Program-made: the position numbers and the translations under genes | The notes under the pieces: model-generated | Databases searched by the model: none | Seen by the model: only the letters and a program-made list of their open reading frames with translations | What the model was told of the DNA's origin: nothing | DNA from: Paragonimus westermani | Lineage: Eukaryota > Platyhelminthes > Trematoda > Plagiorchiida > Troglotrematidae | DNA: 64,000 nt | Reading direction: 5' to 3' | Assembly (NCBI GenBank): GCA_008508345.1 | Contig: QNGE01000883.1 | Span: 131,418-195,417 of the forward strand | Part shown: positions 10,191-21,946 of the stretch, piece after piece | Layout: every line of letters begins with the position of its first letter | How positions within the stretch are numbered: the stretch's first letter is position 1

Positions 10191-13100
10191 CTATGACTGT
10201 GAGATGAAGTGTCCGTTTTGCACATTGTGCAAAAAATAGATCCAGATCACCTGTTAGCGATCTCATGGGACATAAAGAATGGTGCTTATCCTTTATGTTT
10301 ATTTCGTTTTTAGCCTTCTCTAATGGCTTTCTTATACAAGTAGAATAATTAGAGCATAACAGAAGCCCAATGTGGCGCCTCTTGGTTGTCAGTGTACAAT
10401 GTTTGTGCATTATTTCAAACCGCCAATTCAAAGTCAGTGTCTTCTTGCCGACTGAACTGAGCGGAGCACGCTGTCAAAAAGAACAGACATAACTCCCCGG
10501 TGTATTGACGTGACATCCACTTCACACGCTTATGTATTTCATACGATACTCGTAGTGACATTTTTTGTAACAAGCCAAATCGGATGTAAAGTGAACACAA
10601 GGCTCAGTAGCTTCCTGCTTGTTAGTCTATAAATGAATTTGCTTAGATACAGTATTTAAAGTATAAAACGGCAACTGATTACAACACTAAAAACTGCTTA
10701 TGAAAACTTTTCATCTGGAAAGTCTACTTCTAATGATGAGGGATGGAAAAGTGAGGTTAGAAGTCGCAACCGTTTTGTCCCAATTTTATCCAGATGAAAG
10801 GAGAACCAAGTAACTCACATAGGTCTAGACGTCTTTCGTATTCTTATGCGTACGACAACCTTAATTTATTCGGTCGACTACATTAATCCTTCATCAACGT
10901 GGTAATCAAAAAGGTATTATCAGATACTGACATCTCCAGATTTCGGTAGCTAAACAAATAAACTAATGATTGTATATGACCAGCGCAAGAATAGCAAATG
11001 AACGTGATATCTAAATATATACTAATCAATAACAGTGACACTTATGGTGACCACGTCAACACCCTTTTAGGCACAGAATAGAACTAACGTAACTGCCGCG
11101 AATATTGCGATGTGAATGCGGAAGCCCAAACCTCGTTCACGGTCTGTGTTGTTTGTATTTATCACGTTACCGACTACAAAGAAGCAAGTCTAATTTACCA
11201 TAAACCTGACAGCGGTTCATTCACTGTCTTGATGAACAACAAAGTCAACACCGAAAACTTTTGCTGGCGAATGGAGAATCAAGTTCGACCAGTTACTGAA
11301 TAAAAGCCAGATGACAAGTAGCTGAGTGTAATCCAAGCTGTAGATACGAGATTCGTCCACACTGCACAAAACCGATGTTCGTTTGAGACCAAATCTAATC
11401 ATGGACAAATCAGAAATTCATAAACCAACCAGATGACTTGTAAACAATCGCAACATCGTTCCCGAATCGTTCAGCTTTCGTTATCAAAAGGATTCACCTG
11501 GATAGAATAGAACTCCAAGAAACACATCGACGAAGGGTTCGAAAATGTATTCTGTTCTTACTGGTTAGTTGTTCGCTAGCGTAATTATGCATGAGATTGT
11601 ATATGAATTGTGCACAGATATTTCCGGCCAGCATCTTACATTTTATGTCATATTTATTTATCCAACGTAACTGATATTGTATACGGGATGTATATTCGGT
11701 TTAATTGTAATGGAATCATATGCAGCTTGAAGGTGAGGTGTACAATGTGTAACACAATTTTACATTTCCTTACAAAGCTCTAAAGGCCAAATGTCACGTG
11801 AGATCGACCATGACAATTCTTGTACACAAAAGGTTGAGTACACTTGAGGTTTTACTGACGTGCTTCACATTTATCAACCTTATAGCCACTTGAACACTGA
11901 TCGTCCATATGTCAGGTCCTCGCATGACAATGGTTGACGGCAACTCATTTTTTCTGACTACTCTACTCAGTTGACGACAGGAGGGTAAAATATAGCCTGC
12001 TATGTACAGCCAGGCAATATAAAGTGACCGGTGCCTACAAATCTCCAGTGATTGTGTATAAGTGCACCACAGTGCTATTCTTAGTGATAGAGACACTTTG
12101 GTGCAGATGTTTCGAAAGAAAACTGTGCTGGTTAATGATTACACGAAACATTTCAAGGAACTCCATTGTAAAAGAAAGTCAATCAAAAATCATTCCAAAT
12201 AGTTTACAGAACTAATGCTTTCCAATTTTGCTTAACACAAGGTGGCTGAATTGCTAATGTTTGATTTTAAACCGTACCTAACCAGGTGCCAAAATGCGAT
12301 AGTTTACCACTAGAGTTTCTGTTGTAATTCCTTAGATGGTTTTAACTCTCGCGACATTTTACAGGTCAGTTATTTTTACACTTATCTGTGTAGTGGCTGG
12401 ATGGACCATAACTTATGGAACTGCATAGTGATTACACTCGACCAAACCCTTAGCACATAGCACAGCGTTTGAGCACAATTCAGACATCATAGATTAATAA
12501 ACATATCATGGATATGGCCAGCTGACCTGCTCAATCACGTCTTTCACAGTGTTGCTATACTGTCGAAACCCGAAACTCACGGCGTTCATCAAAACTGGTT
12601 TGATCACAGATCACTATACAAATTAGTGCGTACAAAACGTGTTGAAACAAACGCAATGACCAGTTCTTGAGCAGAACACACAAGATCCGGGGAAGTAGTA
12701 ACCATACCGTTCATTTAACATTACAAAGGTGGTCCGACATTATTTGTTTGCCATTCGTTCATCGGTCTCGTGAGTTTTATTGATTCTACCACAAAAATGG
12801 TTTTTCACTGGAATTGGTTGTTAACATTCAAATTTTAGGTAATGCCTTAATGGTTCGATTACGGTATCGTCTGTTTCATAAGTTACACCATCAATTTTGT
12901 CGTAATTTGTAGTTTGTTCATGTGCAAGAGAAGCAAAGTTAGTTACCTTAAACTACTTATTGTTGTCCATTAATTAAACCACGGTCCATCCACTCACTGT
13001 GGCACATACGTGACTGCGACAACTGCGCAACCGTAGTCCTCTTAGACTAAACTAAATACCGCTTCCTCTTTGTTCAAAGTACTCCGCTCCTTCGGTCAAA

Positions 13101-13970
13101 ATGATTAATCACGACTATTGTTACTCGGTCCAAAAAACTACTCGTCTAAATCTGAGTAAAGCTTTCGTCCGATTTTCCTAACAGAAAGCCTGAAACCATT
13201 CACAGTTTGAAACATGTAGCATGTGCCTGTATTAATCCATTTTTCAGAACGGTGTTTGCATTTTACTGTCACCTTACGACACTGTGACGTTCTTTGATTC
13301 CACAAGTTGCAAGCCTATCTAAGCATACGTGAATTTTCTAAATTTTCGACCAAATCCAAAAGGCCAGTCCTTTAAGCCATTTCCCTCTTGTCGGTCTTGG
13401 AAATCAAGTATTCTTGTTCAAAATACACTTCATTCCAAACTGTCTGATTCACTGAGGTTTCTCATGGTACTGTCGCTACTTCTGACAAAGACTGTCATTA
13501 GTTCATTGCCTGGACGTTGCACAATAAAACAGCAGTAATACAACTTTCATCTTATTTGTTTTCAAAAATAATCTCATTTACTGCGAAATTTCTACCTAGT
13601 GAATCAAGAAGTATTGAAATTATCCCAAAAATGTAGTGCATGATTTCTGTCTTAAAAAACTGGAGCACAACACGGTTATTCGTCCCCGCACCGGAAATGT
13701 CGAAACGAATGTGGATTTACCATTCAAAATTTTGGACTCAGTTTGCAACACTGATGAAATTTATAAAGATAGCTGTTTCATGCTAAAATTTGCCTTGTTC
13801 TCTGTGTAAACACAATATCAATCACCCTAAACTGCTGTAAAGCAGGTCTCACAAATGGACATTTAAGAAATCATGGTACCTTTTTATCCCCGAAGCTCTC
13901 ACCGAGGCAGATGACGCATTATCACGAGTCCGGAAAGTTAGACTGTTCGACGGAAGACGACGTACTAGCA
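10191..13970. other. No gene or named repeat recognised
   Basis: This 3.8-kb AT-rich interval contains only short open frames without family motifs. I found no tandem repeat, SINE or LINE motif in it. Confidence 0.45.
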
Positions 13971-13974
13971 AAAA

Positions 13975-14244
13975 TTAGCTCGTCGATTTCCAGTCAGTTG
14001 CGCTGTTTTCCCTCTGTGGCAGTCTGATCGACAGAAAAACGCACAAGATGAAGAGGATAGATCCAGCGGCCAATACCACTGCTTTTAATTCCCCCATAAC
14101 CGGACTCAGAAACGATCTAAATCCTGAGAGCAGCTTCAAAAATGATTGCGATTTTGAGGGCAGTTTCCAGTTTGTTTCGTAAATCGCCTGTCGGAAACAA
14201 AGGTAGGCAACTTCCACAGTCACAGCATGCACAACTCGAAACAA
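13975..14244 (-). CDS. Candidate C-terminal exon of a membrane protein
   Basis: On the minus strand a polypyrimidine stretch ending TTTCTCATTGTTTCGAG (AG near 14239) could be a splice acceptor. The frame after it stays open for about 85 codons to a TAG-class stop at 13975. The translation has a basic and aromatic segment (YETNWKLPSKSQSF), then a strongly hydrophobic run of about 20 residues (AVVLAAGSILFILCVFLSI) that would suit a membrane helix, then a short polar tail. I do not recognise the family. The first 100 bases lie inside the inverted-repeat arm at 14144-14572. The second arm (16155-16583) repeats this part but then diverges to an early stop, so if the exon is real the left arm is the original. 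Chance is a serious alternative. Confidence 0.3.
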   Translation of the reverse strand: MFRVVHAVTVEVAYLCFRQAIYETNWKLPSKSQSFLKLLSGFRSFLSPVMGELKAVVLAAGSILFILCVFLSIRLPQRENSATDWKSTS

Positions 14245-14572
14245 TGAGAAACAGTGAGTGTGCTCAGGTGAATAAAACTCAAAACCAAGACCTTATCCAA
14301 TAACTAATCCCGTCGTGTTACGATACTAAATGGCGCCAAAATGACTGGGCCCGTCTGAACACTCGCCTCAAATATGGAAGGTGAAAACCAAGTCTTGGCT
14401 CTTCTTGTAATTGCATCAATTGAAATATCAATCAGACTGGCTGTTCAAAGTACTGCGCAGCCGAGGTGCATGAGCAAGGTGTCAGATACGATGCTTTCTT
14501 CACCTACCTTGTTCACATGGTGCGTTTGGTACCTTCGTCTAATATCTGACATACTACTGCTCGTTATTAGCA
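14144..14572 (+). repeat. 429-bp inverted repeat, left arm
   Basis: Its reverse complement is at 16155-16583, with equal length and no indel. By eye about 5 mismatches are present, all within the innermost 40 bases; the outer 390 bases look identical. The boundary inside the minus-strand open frame shows the copy was cut through that frame. Both arms contain the frame beginning MEGENQVLALLV, which is not recognised. Confidence 0.9.
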
Positions 14573-16154
14573 GTCGTAACAGTCGTATGATATGGCATTA
14601 GCACAGCGTAGACTGCTAAGGCGTTTTTGAACGTCAACGAAATTCAGTCAACACTCATGAGGTACCTCGAATGACAGGCATGCAAGATGTTTAGCATCTT
14701 CGTCCATACACCCAACATCTGGAGTTCGCTGTCACATGACGCAAGCGAAAATGCAGTTGGCAAACTCACGTCACCGCAGCTCGAGTGCTGTCTCCATTGG
14801 GCTGAAGAGGTCCAGTCAGCTGAGTTTATCCGGCTGGAATCGTTCTCATCTATCCTTTCTCAAACCGCTGGTTTAAGGCTGTTCATGTAAGGTGGAATTC
14901 TAACTGTCAACGCTGCTGCATTAACATTATCTTTGCTCATTTCCTACCAACTTACAGCTCTTCTGAGAATATACTTCGGACGAGAACGACCTCGTTAGCA
15001 AGGGGTGTGAACGGGCACGCACTATGTCCAAGTCGTGCCATGACACACTTGAATGAAGCGAGCATGACAAATTTCACACGTCGTTGCTGTCCTGCCATAT
15101 GCACACACGCCCGAACGGCCGTACCTCTGCTCAACAGGCTTGTCCAGCGCGGCAGCGTAGGTGTTATCACCTTAGCAGTCAGGCTGCATGGATCGGTGTG
15201 TTGGTGAAACAGGGTCAGTGGAAGGCTGCTCTATTTGATGTAACACCCCAACGCACAGCCGTCATAAATCGTGGACCAATGATTGCGTTGATGCCAGCAG
15301 GTCTATACGCGTGTAAGGCGCCACCACAATTGGCACCGGAATTAGTATGGATGAACGGGCTAACACGATTTGACGTGGAAGGGAAGGCTGGGTAAGCTTT
15401 ACTGACAACGGAAATGGAAGTCGGGTTGACAGTGGTTCAGCGACTGGCTAGATGCCTCATTCCAAGCGCGTCAGCGCTCAGACCGTTGGCTTGCCGACGG
15501 CCAGAAACCTCACTAAAGTATCATAAAACAGTGTTTCAATAATAAATCAAATTACCTTCTAAAACCCAAGCTACCATACTTTCTTCCTCAAACGGTGTAC
15601 AGGTTATTGTTTTCACTGCATTACCGCATCTTCCCTTTTTGTCGACGTGTCAAGACTTTATGACTTTATGTGAGAACGGAATTCAATAATTCTAAATAGA
15701 TAACCCCAATGTTATATTCGGGTTGTTTTGGACTCCTGCTGAAGTTTGATTTTAACCTCACGTTGGTTAAGCTTGTCCGTTCTGTACGAAATATTTTTAT
15801 ACGGCCACGTGAATTCGAGAGAATAGAAAGATTTTCCTCAAGTTGTTCAATAGAAAGTCATCTTTACTAACAAGAAACCTTCTACGATGTAACTGAACCC
15901 ATCCACTCAACCGAATGCGCATTATTAGGAGTAATCATTCTATGAGACACGTGGTTACATGGGAAGACGGATGTTGCTATGGCGACTGAAGGCCAACAAC
16001 TTCGGGAAATCAGGTTTGCTAGCGCCAAGTTCATACACATACATAAGGAAATTTGCAAATCTCTTTTAATAAAGTAACCGTACAGCATCCTCAATATTAC
16101 GCTGAGGAAAAGAATGACCGTTACGTCGCACTACTCTGGAATGAATAGCGCAAA
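14573..16154. other. Spacer of the inverted repeat, partly GC-rich
   Basis: The spacer is 1582 bp. The part from about 14990 to 15490 is clearly richer in G and C than its surroundings. It holds an open frame at 15084-15395 and the sequence TGTAACACCCCAACG at 15239, which resembles the 5' end of some LTRs. No partner LTR, primer site or retroviral-type motif was found, so the LTR idea remains weak. The rest is AT-rich without signal. Confidence 0.3.
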
Positions 16155-16583
16155 TGCTAATAACGCGCAGTAGTTTGTCAGATATGAGACGGAAGTACCA
16201 AACGCACCATGTGAACAAGGTAGGTGAAGAAAGCATCGTATCTGACACCTTGCTCATGCACCTCGGCTGCGCAGTACTTTGAACAGCCAGTCTGATTGAT
16301 ATTTCAATTGATGCAATTACAAGAAGAGCCAAGACTTGGTTTTCACCTTCCATATTTGAGGCGAGTGTTCAGACGGGCCCAGTCATTTTGGCGCCATTTA
16401 GTATCGTAACACGACGGGATTAGTTATTGGATAAGGTCTTGGTTTTGAGTTTTATTCACCTGAGCACACTCACTGTTTCTCATTGTTTCGAGTTGTGCAT
16501 GCTGTGACTGTGGAAGTTGCCTACCTTTGTTTCCGACAGGCGATTTACGAAACAAACTGGAAACTGCCCTCAAAATCGCAATC
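16155..16583 (-). repeat. 429-bp inverted repeat, right arm
   Basis: This is the reverse complement of 14144-14572. Outside the arm (from 16584) the sequence is unrelated to the flank of the left arm, so the duplicated unit ends sharply here. See the left arm for the distribution of mismatches. Confidence 0.9.
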
Positions 16584-18963
16584 GTTTATAAACCCACTGT
16601 TTTATTAAAAGTGTTTCCGGCGTATGCTGAAGAGACGAGTGGGCTGCCTCATTCAATGGATTCCGTTTCCTTTATCCTCACACGTCAGTAAATTTATTTT
16701 TCTCTCTTGCTCCCTCATTTGTGATTTCTCACCTTGAACTCATTTTTTCGGATTGCTCTGCTGATTCATTTCTGACCTACCTCAACTACATCATACTATG
16801 TAACTCATCCACGTGCTTGAGAGGTATTTCTCTGTCAAGGCCGATAGTGTAGCCGTTAACGCAAATTCCGATTGCGCCCAATTTTTCCCGAATGAAGAAA
16901 GCATCTACTTAGACCATTTAGTATCGAAAACAAGAAAATTACTCAACTACTAGACATACTCACGAGGGACAGTTAGTTATTGTGAGAATAATGGGGGTGG
17001 AAATAAAAATCGACCAGTTGACAGCGAAAGCAGCGTTGACTTTATATCTTGGATTCAACAGCTTTGAGAGTCAGCTGTGCAGCTCAAGGCATGTGGATCT
17101 TTTTGCGTAAAGCAGTTTGTAACTTACAGTATGATTTTGACTGCTTGACAATGTCACCTCCACATTTTGTAAAAGTGGTGTTTACTTGCATGTTGAAGGT
17201 GTAATATGAACAACGCATTAGAAGAAGACTAACGGTTTCAAAGAGTCCAGTTCTATTCAGTGTTAACCCGGTTGCTTGAACTTCGGAGCATGTAACCTAC
17301 GTACGATTCATCGAGTAACTGCAGAACTGTGTGAATAATGTGTCTGCATTCCGAGTTTAAGATAAAATGATAAGTCACCCCTGCCTGGCGGAATAAAGCC
17401 ATCACTAGAAACCGGAATGTGAATCATGAGAAATATAGTTTCCCGTTCGCTTAGTGGTCGTCAAACCCAGTGTCCAACGTCTCACATATTGAGAGGTAAT
17501 CTACGCTAGATATTCTGTTCGTCTTACTGGTCCAATAATGGGTATTATCTAAATGACATATCGACGTCTAATATCTGGTTGGTTGGCACCGATCCTCAGT
17601 AAAATGACACTGCCATCTTATGGAGAATTAAGGATTCACATGTGACTCCTGGTTTATCAAGATGAGCAACCAAAGGTTGTCTGGCTCACAGTTTATCAGT
17701 TGATCAGGGGCCCACGGTCAAAAATATTGTTGCCTAATAAATTAGATGCTCATCACACCGGTTATTATTGCCTCGTCAGGCCAATGCTTTTGACAGCCAA
17801 ACCAACTAAATCAAAATTTTGGAGATGTTTAACCTACCTTTTTGGAACTGTACTCTTATGTTCGAATAGAACTGAGGGAATGTCTTTTCATGATAACATT
17901 ATATAAATGGAGATAGGTTACTGAGCAAAGTTTCTTGGAAACACCTAGTCGTTTGTGAAATCGTTGCCTCTCCTCAAGTACGCGTAGCCGATGGGACCTT
18001 CACACACTCTAATTTGTACATAACACCCGTTAAATTCTGGATTTAATGATTGGTTTGCAGACTAGTTTTGCTCTCTGCTTCAGACTCACTGCAGTCCGTT
18101 GGTTAGTGCAACTATTGAGAACATCACAATGAATTATGCTTCAAAACTATAGGTGGTTGTGTAATTCTACAGGGTGCGGTTAACGGTAAAAATTCTCCGG
18201 AAGCACACGACCAGTTTCATGGTGGTCCTCATTCACTGGATAAGTATGCCCAATTAACCTCTACCACACAGATGCTGAGGTATGAAGCTACCAAAACATT
18301 AGTGAATCATGCGGCAGACGTAACTCGCAAATGGATCGTTAACTTCGAACGTTTCTTCGTGTTACGTCGTTTTAATTAAAGTGGTCAAGGCTACGTCAGC
18401 TAAGATAAAAAAACCAATACTTTCACCATAGTGTTTTATAAACAAAAAACTACGTTCCACTGGTCTCCAAAATCCTCTTACAATCACAGAAAAACAATCT
18501 CATTTTTACCGACTCGAGCACTTTTAAATCTGCCACACTCTGGAGCGGTTTATTTGACAGAAGAGCTCTGTGGTACAAACTATGTCAGTTTGCCGGTGAA
18601 CAGTTCAATGAATAACATGTGTGACAATAAGTCAGTGTCTAGTTTTAGTGTTTGGATAGTTGTTCCTCAAACGCGTGTTCCAACATCATCATGCATTCAC
18701 GCTTGCTAACATTCACGATTGAATTTTCATAAGTTGGCTACCAATTTTGTGTCACTGTGAACCAACTTCTTCGGGTCAGAAGGAATCCTGTTTTTTATCA
18801 CGGCATGTTTTTTTATCAGGCTAAAACGAAGTGTCCGTTGTGTTTTTGAACGAAACGATAATCCCTCACTTACCCTCACAATTCATCACCATTTCACCTC
18901 TGCTTTATTTTTGTTGCCACGTACAGCCTACTTTCCTTTGCAGTTAGTTACTTTTGCATTAAC
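16584..18963. other. No gene or named repeat recognised
   Basis: This 2.4-kb interval has only short frames. The frame at 18431-18709 (92 codons) has no acceptor or donor that I could pair and no family motif. Confidence 0.45.
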
Positions 18964-18975
18964 TAATAAGCTTAT
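18964..18975 (+). repeat. Target-site duplication of the PLE, left
   Basis: The 12-mer TAATAAGCTTAT occurs here and again at 19648-19659, on either side of the Penelope-like element. The last two bases of the right pseudo-LTR arm coincide with the first two of the right copy, so the exact border is uncertain by 2 bases. Confidence 0.6.
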
Positions 18976-19006
18976 TTGAATCTCGTAAAACTTCCCAGCG
19001 TAGTCA

Positions 19007-19126
19007 TAAAAAACAATGTGTAGCGAACAAGTTCGTTTTCAGTGATTCATCATCAGGCTAAATACATCACATTTATATCACACATTTCACGGGAGAATCG
19101 TTAGGGGAGTATACGGGGGGACATGT
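19007..19126 (-). repeat. PLE pseudo-LTR arm, downstream copy
   Basis: This 120-bp arm is the reverse complement of 19530-19649 with a single difference (plus-strand T at 19032, partner of G at 19624). On the minus strand, in the sense of the PLE frame, it carries a CTGATGA core at 19056-19050 followed by GAAA, the start of a hammerhead-like layout. Confidence 0.85.
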
Positions 19127-19163
19127 GGTTAATGAGGTCAATCAGTTAAATGTCACACTGCAA

Positions 19164-19532
19164 TCATGTACCCACTTGAACAATGGGTCTTGACAGGCTA
19201 ACCGGGTGGGGGGTTGGCCAGGGCAAATCCAGAGCCTGAACAAAACGTTTTTGGGCGCACAGGGGTGGGTTATACATTCGGATCCCAATAGCCTCTGCTG
19301 TAGACGGAATCCTACTCCTCACCCCTCTCGACCGGATGGCCTTAACTCGGTAGATTGGACGAAATGCGTCCTTTACGTTGACAGCGTGATTTGAATCCAC
19401 CAGGTGTGATAGTATGGCGCTGCAGACAGACTTTGTTATACCACTGTTGAGCCAAGCTGGATGATGTTCCCGGATCCGTTCCGATAAGCGTCTAGTCGTG
19501 CGGCCAACATAACTGGTCCCACAGGAACAACA
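19164..19532 (-). CDS. PLE GIY-YIG endonuclease domain (partial protein, no RT)
   Basis: The minus-strand frame is open from inside the right arm (no stop between 19610 and 19164) and ends in TGA. The domain begins CSCGTSYVGRTTRRLSERIREH. SYVG stands for the second half of the GIY-YIG signature, the Arg residues of RRLSERIREH include the expected catalytic Arg, and the Glu of TAEAIGIR fits the metal-binding Glu. It continues with HLVDSNHAVN and ends with PLCAQKRFVQALDLPWP, a tail typical of the PLE endonuclease, which nicks target DNA to prime reverse transcription. No stop or frameshift breaks it. Length from CSCG to the stop is about 121 residues. It could not transpose alone because the reverse transcriptase is absent, and no start codon or promoter is evident. 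Confidence 0.85.
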   Translation of the reverse strand, partial: CCSCGTSYVGRTTRRLSERIREHHPAWLNSGITKSVCSAILSHLVDSNHAVNVKDAFRPIYRVKAIRSRGVRSRIPSTAEAIGIRMYNPPLCAQKRFVQALDLPWPTPHPVSLSRPIVQVGT

Positions 19533-19649
19533 TGTCCCCCCGTATACTCCCCTAACGATTCTCCCGTGAAATGTGTGATATAAATGTGATGTATTTAGCC
19601 TGATGATGAATCACTGAAAACGAGCTTGTTCGCTACACATTGTTTTTTA
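19530..19649 (+). repeat. PLE pseudo-LTR arm, upstream copy, inverted
   Basis: It starts with ACATGTCCCCCCGTATACTC and ends at the right target duplication. The plus strand has CTGATGA (19600-19606), GAAA (19616-19619), a CGAG-CTTG-TTCG hairpin (19621-19632) and AATGTG/CACATT complementarity (19583-19588 with 19636-19641). Confidence 0.85.
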
Positions 19650-19659
19650 ATAAGCTTAT
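19648..19659 (+). repeat. Target-site duplication of the PLE, right
   Basis: The same 12-mer as at 18964-18975, immediately after the right arm. Confidence 0.6.
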
Positions 19660-21757
19660 AATGCCCCACACCGTCGGTAGCAAGCACGAATTCCTGATTG
19701 TTTTTAACTCTAGGAAAAATTTGTCTGTCGAATTTCTTCTGTTCCCCACCGACGACGTTTATCAAAGAACAATAATGACTGAATTTCTTGGGTCATGTGC
19801 GACTGCAGAGTTATCATTTGTGGTTAGTTTCCACGATTTTTCTTGGTCGTTCTCCATCAACGACAGTCGACTGCCATTCTCGTAATTCGCCTTTTACATT
19901 AAAACTGCTAGTACAAGCTTTATACAGTATCCGACAAATAGTTCGTTGGTGGTCATACTCTTCTCGAGATTTCAAGAGAGTTCATCTATCTGTCATTGTT
20001 AGACTTCTCCCCAATTTGAAGACGTTTCAAAATGACAGTCCAAAATATTATTACTAATGAATGTCTAACGCTGTAAAGCGAGAGAACTAGCAGTTGCTGT
20101 GAATCTGCTGATTGTAGATGACAGCAGTGGTCATACAGAACCGACATCTATATATCGTTCGCTTCAGTCTGTTCTCTTGAGTCTTTCCACGAGTTCGCCA
20201 CTTGTTGTAGGAACAGCCCCAACTCCCATCGATGACTAGCTACCGTTCCGTACTTTCCTCAAATTGTGTGCACTTACAGAACATATGCTCAACGATGACT
20301 TGCATTAATTTTGGCCACTGGGACAACCAATTGTGGTAAGAATGAAGCTGGGGTAAACACAAAATAGGCATGACACATTCGTACGTGTGAAAGTCATCGT
20401 GAACTCACCGGCGACGGGTTAGTGTATTCCAACCGGCATACAATTATGGCGGAAAATGTGACGGTTCAGCGTGCGTATGAGCGAACATTTGATGGATAGA
20501 CGGTCATAGTTCCAAGTTCAACGAAGTCGTAAATCTGTGTATGACACTGACGAGTTGGACCATCTAGACCTGGGCGTGTTTGTGAACACAGATTCACCAT
20601 GGGACTTAGGTGCTGCTGCATTTATGTCGGTACCAGTAAGGGTGATGGCCGTCAACCGGACAATATACAAACGGTGAAACTAACCTCTCAGAAGCTAGAA
20701 AACTATCGTTTTCTATATAAATGCTAACAAGCTGTTTACAGTATGTGGAAACGTAAATTCTGTTCCATAAAAGAAGGGAGTCAGTTGGTGATTGTGTATC
20801 GGGGAAGAGTCTCGGAGCACTTTGCCAACATTTTGAGTTGGTAACTTTCACACGTTCATTGTATCAAAATGGGGCGCACGCAGCGATAAATAGTGAGAAA
20901 ATGAAGCGATGAGTGATTACTGCTGCCAACAAAACGGCATATCTCGTTTTTGTGAGAAAGTCGCCCGATTTGCTGCTTTCCTGAAACTAGTTGATGAACA
21001 CGGCTAGGGAATACGTGCGTGAACCGGAGTATTGGTCAACAGTCGTTGACTATTCAACTCACAAGCGTATTATTTTCCATAAGCCAAACACCAGGTAGAT
21101 TCCGTTTTGCTACTCACTAGTAGCCATAAAATAACCTCTGGTTGACAATAGTTCAGTTGAATACAAAATACTAGATAGGCAGGAAAACTAAGTTGATATC
21201 AACCAGAAGGCAGGTGCGGAAATCCATGAGGAAGGTGTAACAGAAAACCAATCCTCTCAAATGGTACCCCCATAGTTTATTCATGTTGGTGAACAGCCTT
21301 TGATGTTTGGTCAAAAATGTTAAGTGACTTTAACGCAAGCTGTCTGACATCAGAAGGGAAAATTATTCAACAAGAAACAAACACCTGGAGTCTGCAGAGT
21401 TTCTCCAAAAAAGAGGCTGGTTGTGGTACGTTTGTTCGCGGGTGAGTGTAAACAAATATCGTAACGCCATAGTTCATTTAGTGAGTTCATTTCAGCATGT
21501 CTTCTGGGCTTTTCGTCAAGGATTATTGCATCTTGATGAGTTGTATAAAACCTCTTTAGCGAATGCATAACTCCCATCAGAGACCGTTTTGTTCATTCCA
21601 TCTGAATGGACCTCGTTCGTCAGGCTGAGGTACATAGCACATAACACACCCTAGTGAGTTCGAGCTTAACAGGAACGAAATCCAGAACGTAGACTAAAAT
21701 GTTAATAGGTACATCATATTCATCACTGTGACCAACTGTATGAACTGAACGTCACGT
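19660..21757. other. No gene or named repeat recognised
   Basis: This 2.1-kb interval has short frames only and no recognised family or splice-site pair. Confidence 0.45.
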
Positions 21758-21946
21758 ACATTTGATCACAGCCTTTGCATCCAGACAGACCTTCTAGCCA
21801 GCTTTTATTGAACAGAAGCACTAGACTAGGGCTTTGCGTTTCCTAGATCTATAGCCAGTAATGTATATCCTCGCCGTGACTCAGCATACAACTTTTGACA
21901 GGTTTCAATGAGGCGGCTGTGTTGACCGCTGTGCCACTGACCACAA
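21758..21946 (-). mobile_element. tRNA-derived SINE, diverged copy
   Basis: In plus orientation it reads CATTTGATCACAGCC, CCAGACAGACC, GAACAGAAGCACTAGACT, CCTCGCCGTGAC and GTTGACCGCTGTGCCACTGACC. This is the reverse complement of the family described at 55430-55715, including the A-box region at its right end. Many substitutions show that it is an old copy. Confidence 0.8.

Larger units (their letters stand above)
18976..19647 (-). mobile_element. Truncated Penelope-like element (PLE) with inverted pseudo-LTRs
   Basis: This 672-bp element reads on the minus strand as follows: a 120-bp arm (19649-19530), an open GIY-YIG endonuclease frame (19532-19164), a short spacer, the same 120 bp inverted (19126-19007), and a 31-bp tail ending at 18976. 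A 12-bp duplication flanks it. The arms differ at one position. Known PLEs carry pseudo-LTRs in direct or inverted arrangement, a short extra tail at one end, 5' truncation and variable target duplications, all of which fit. The reverse transcriptase is missing. The near identity of the arms and the intact frame make it much younger than the LINE remnants in the window. Confidence 0.8.
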
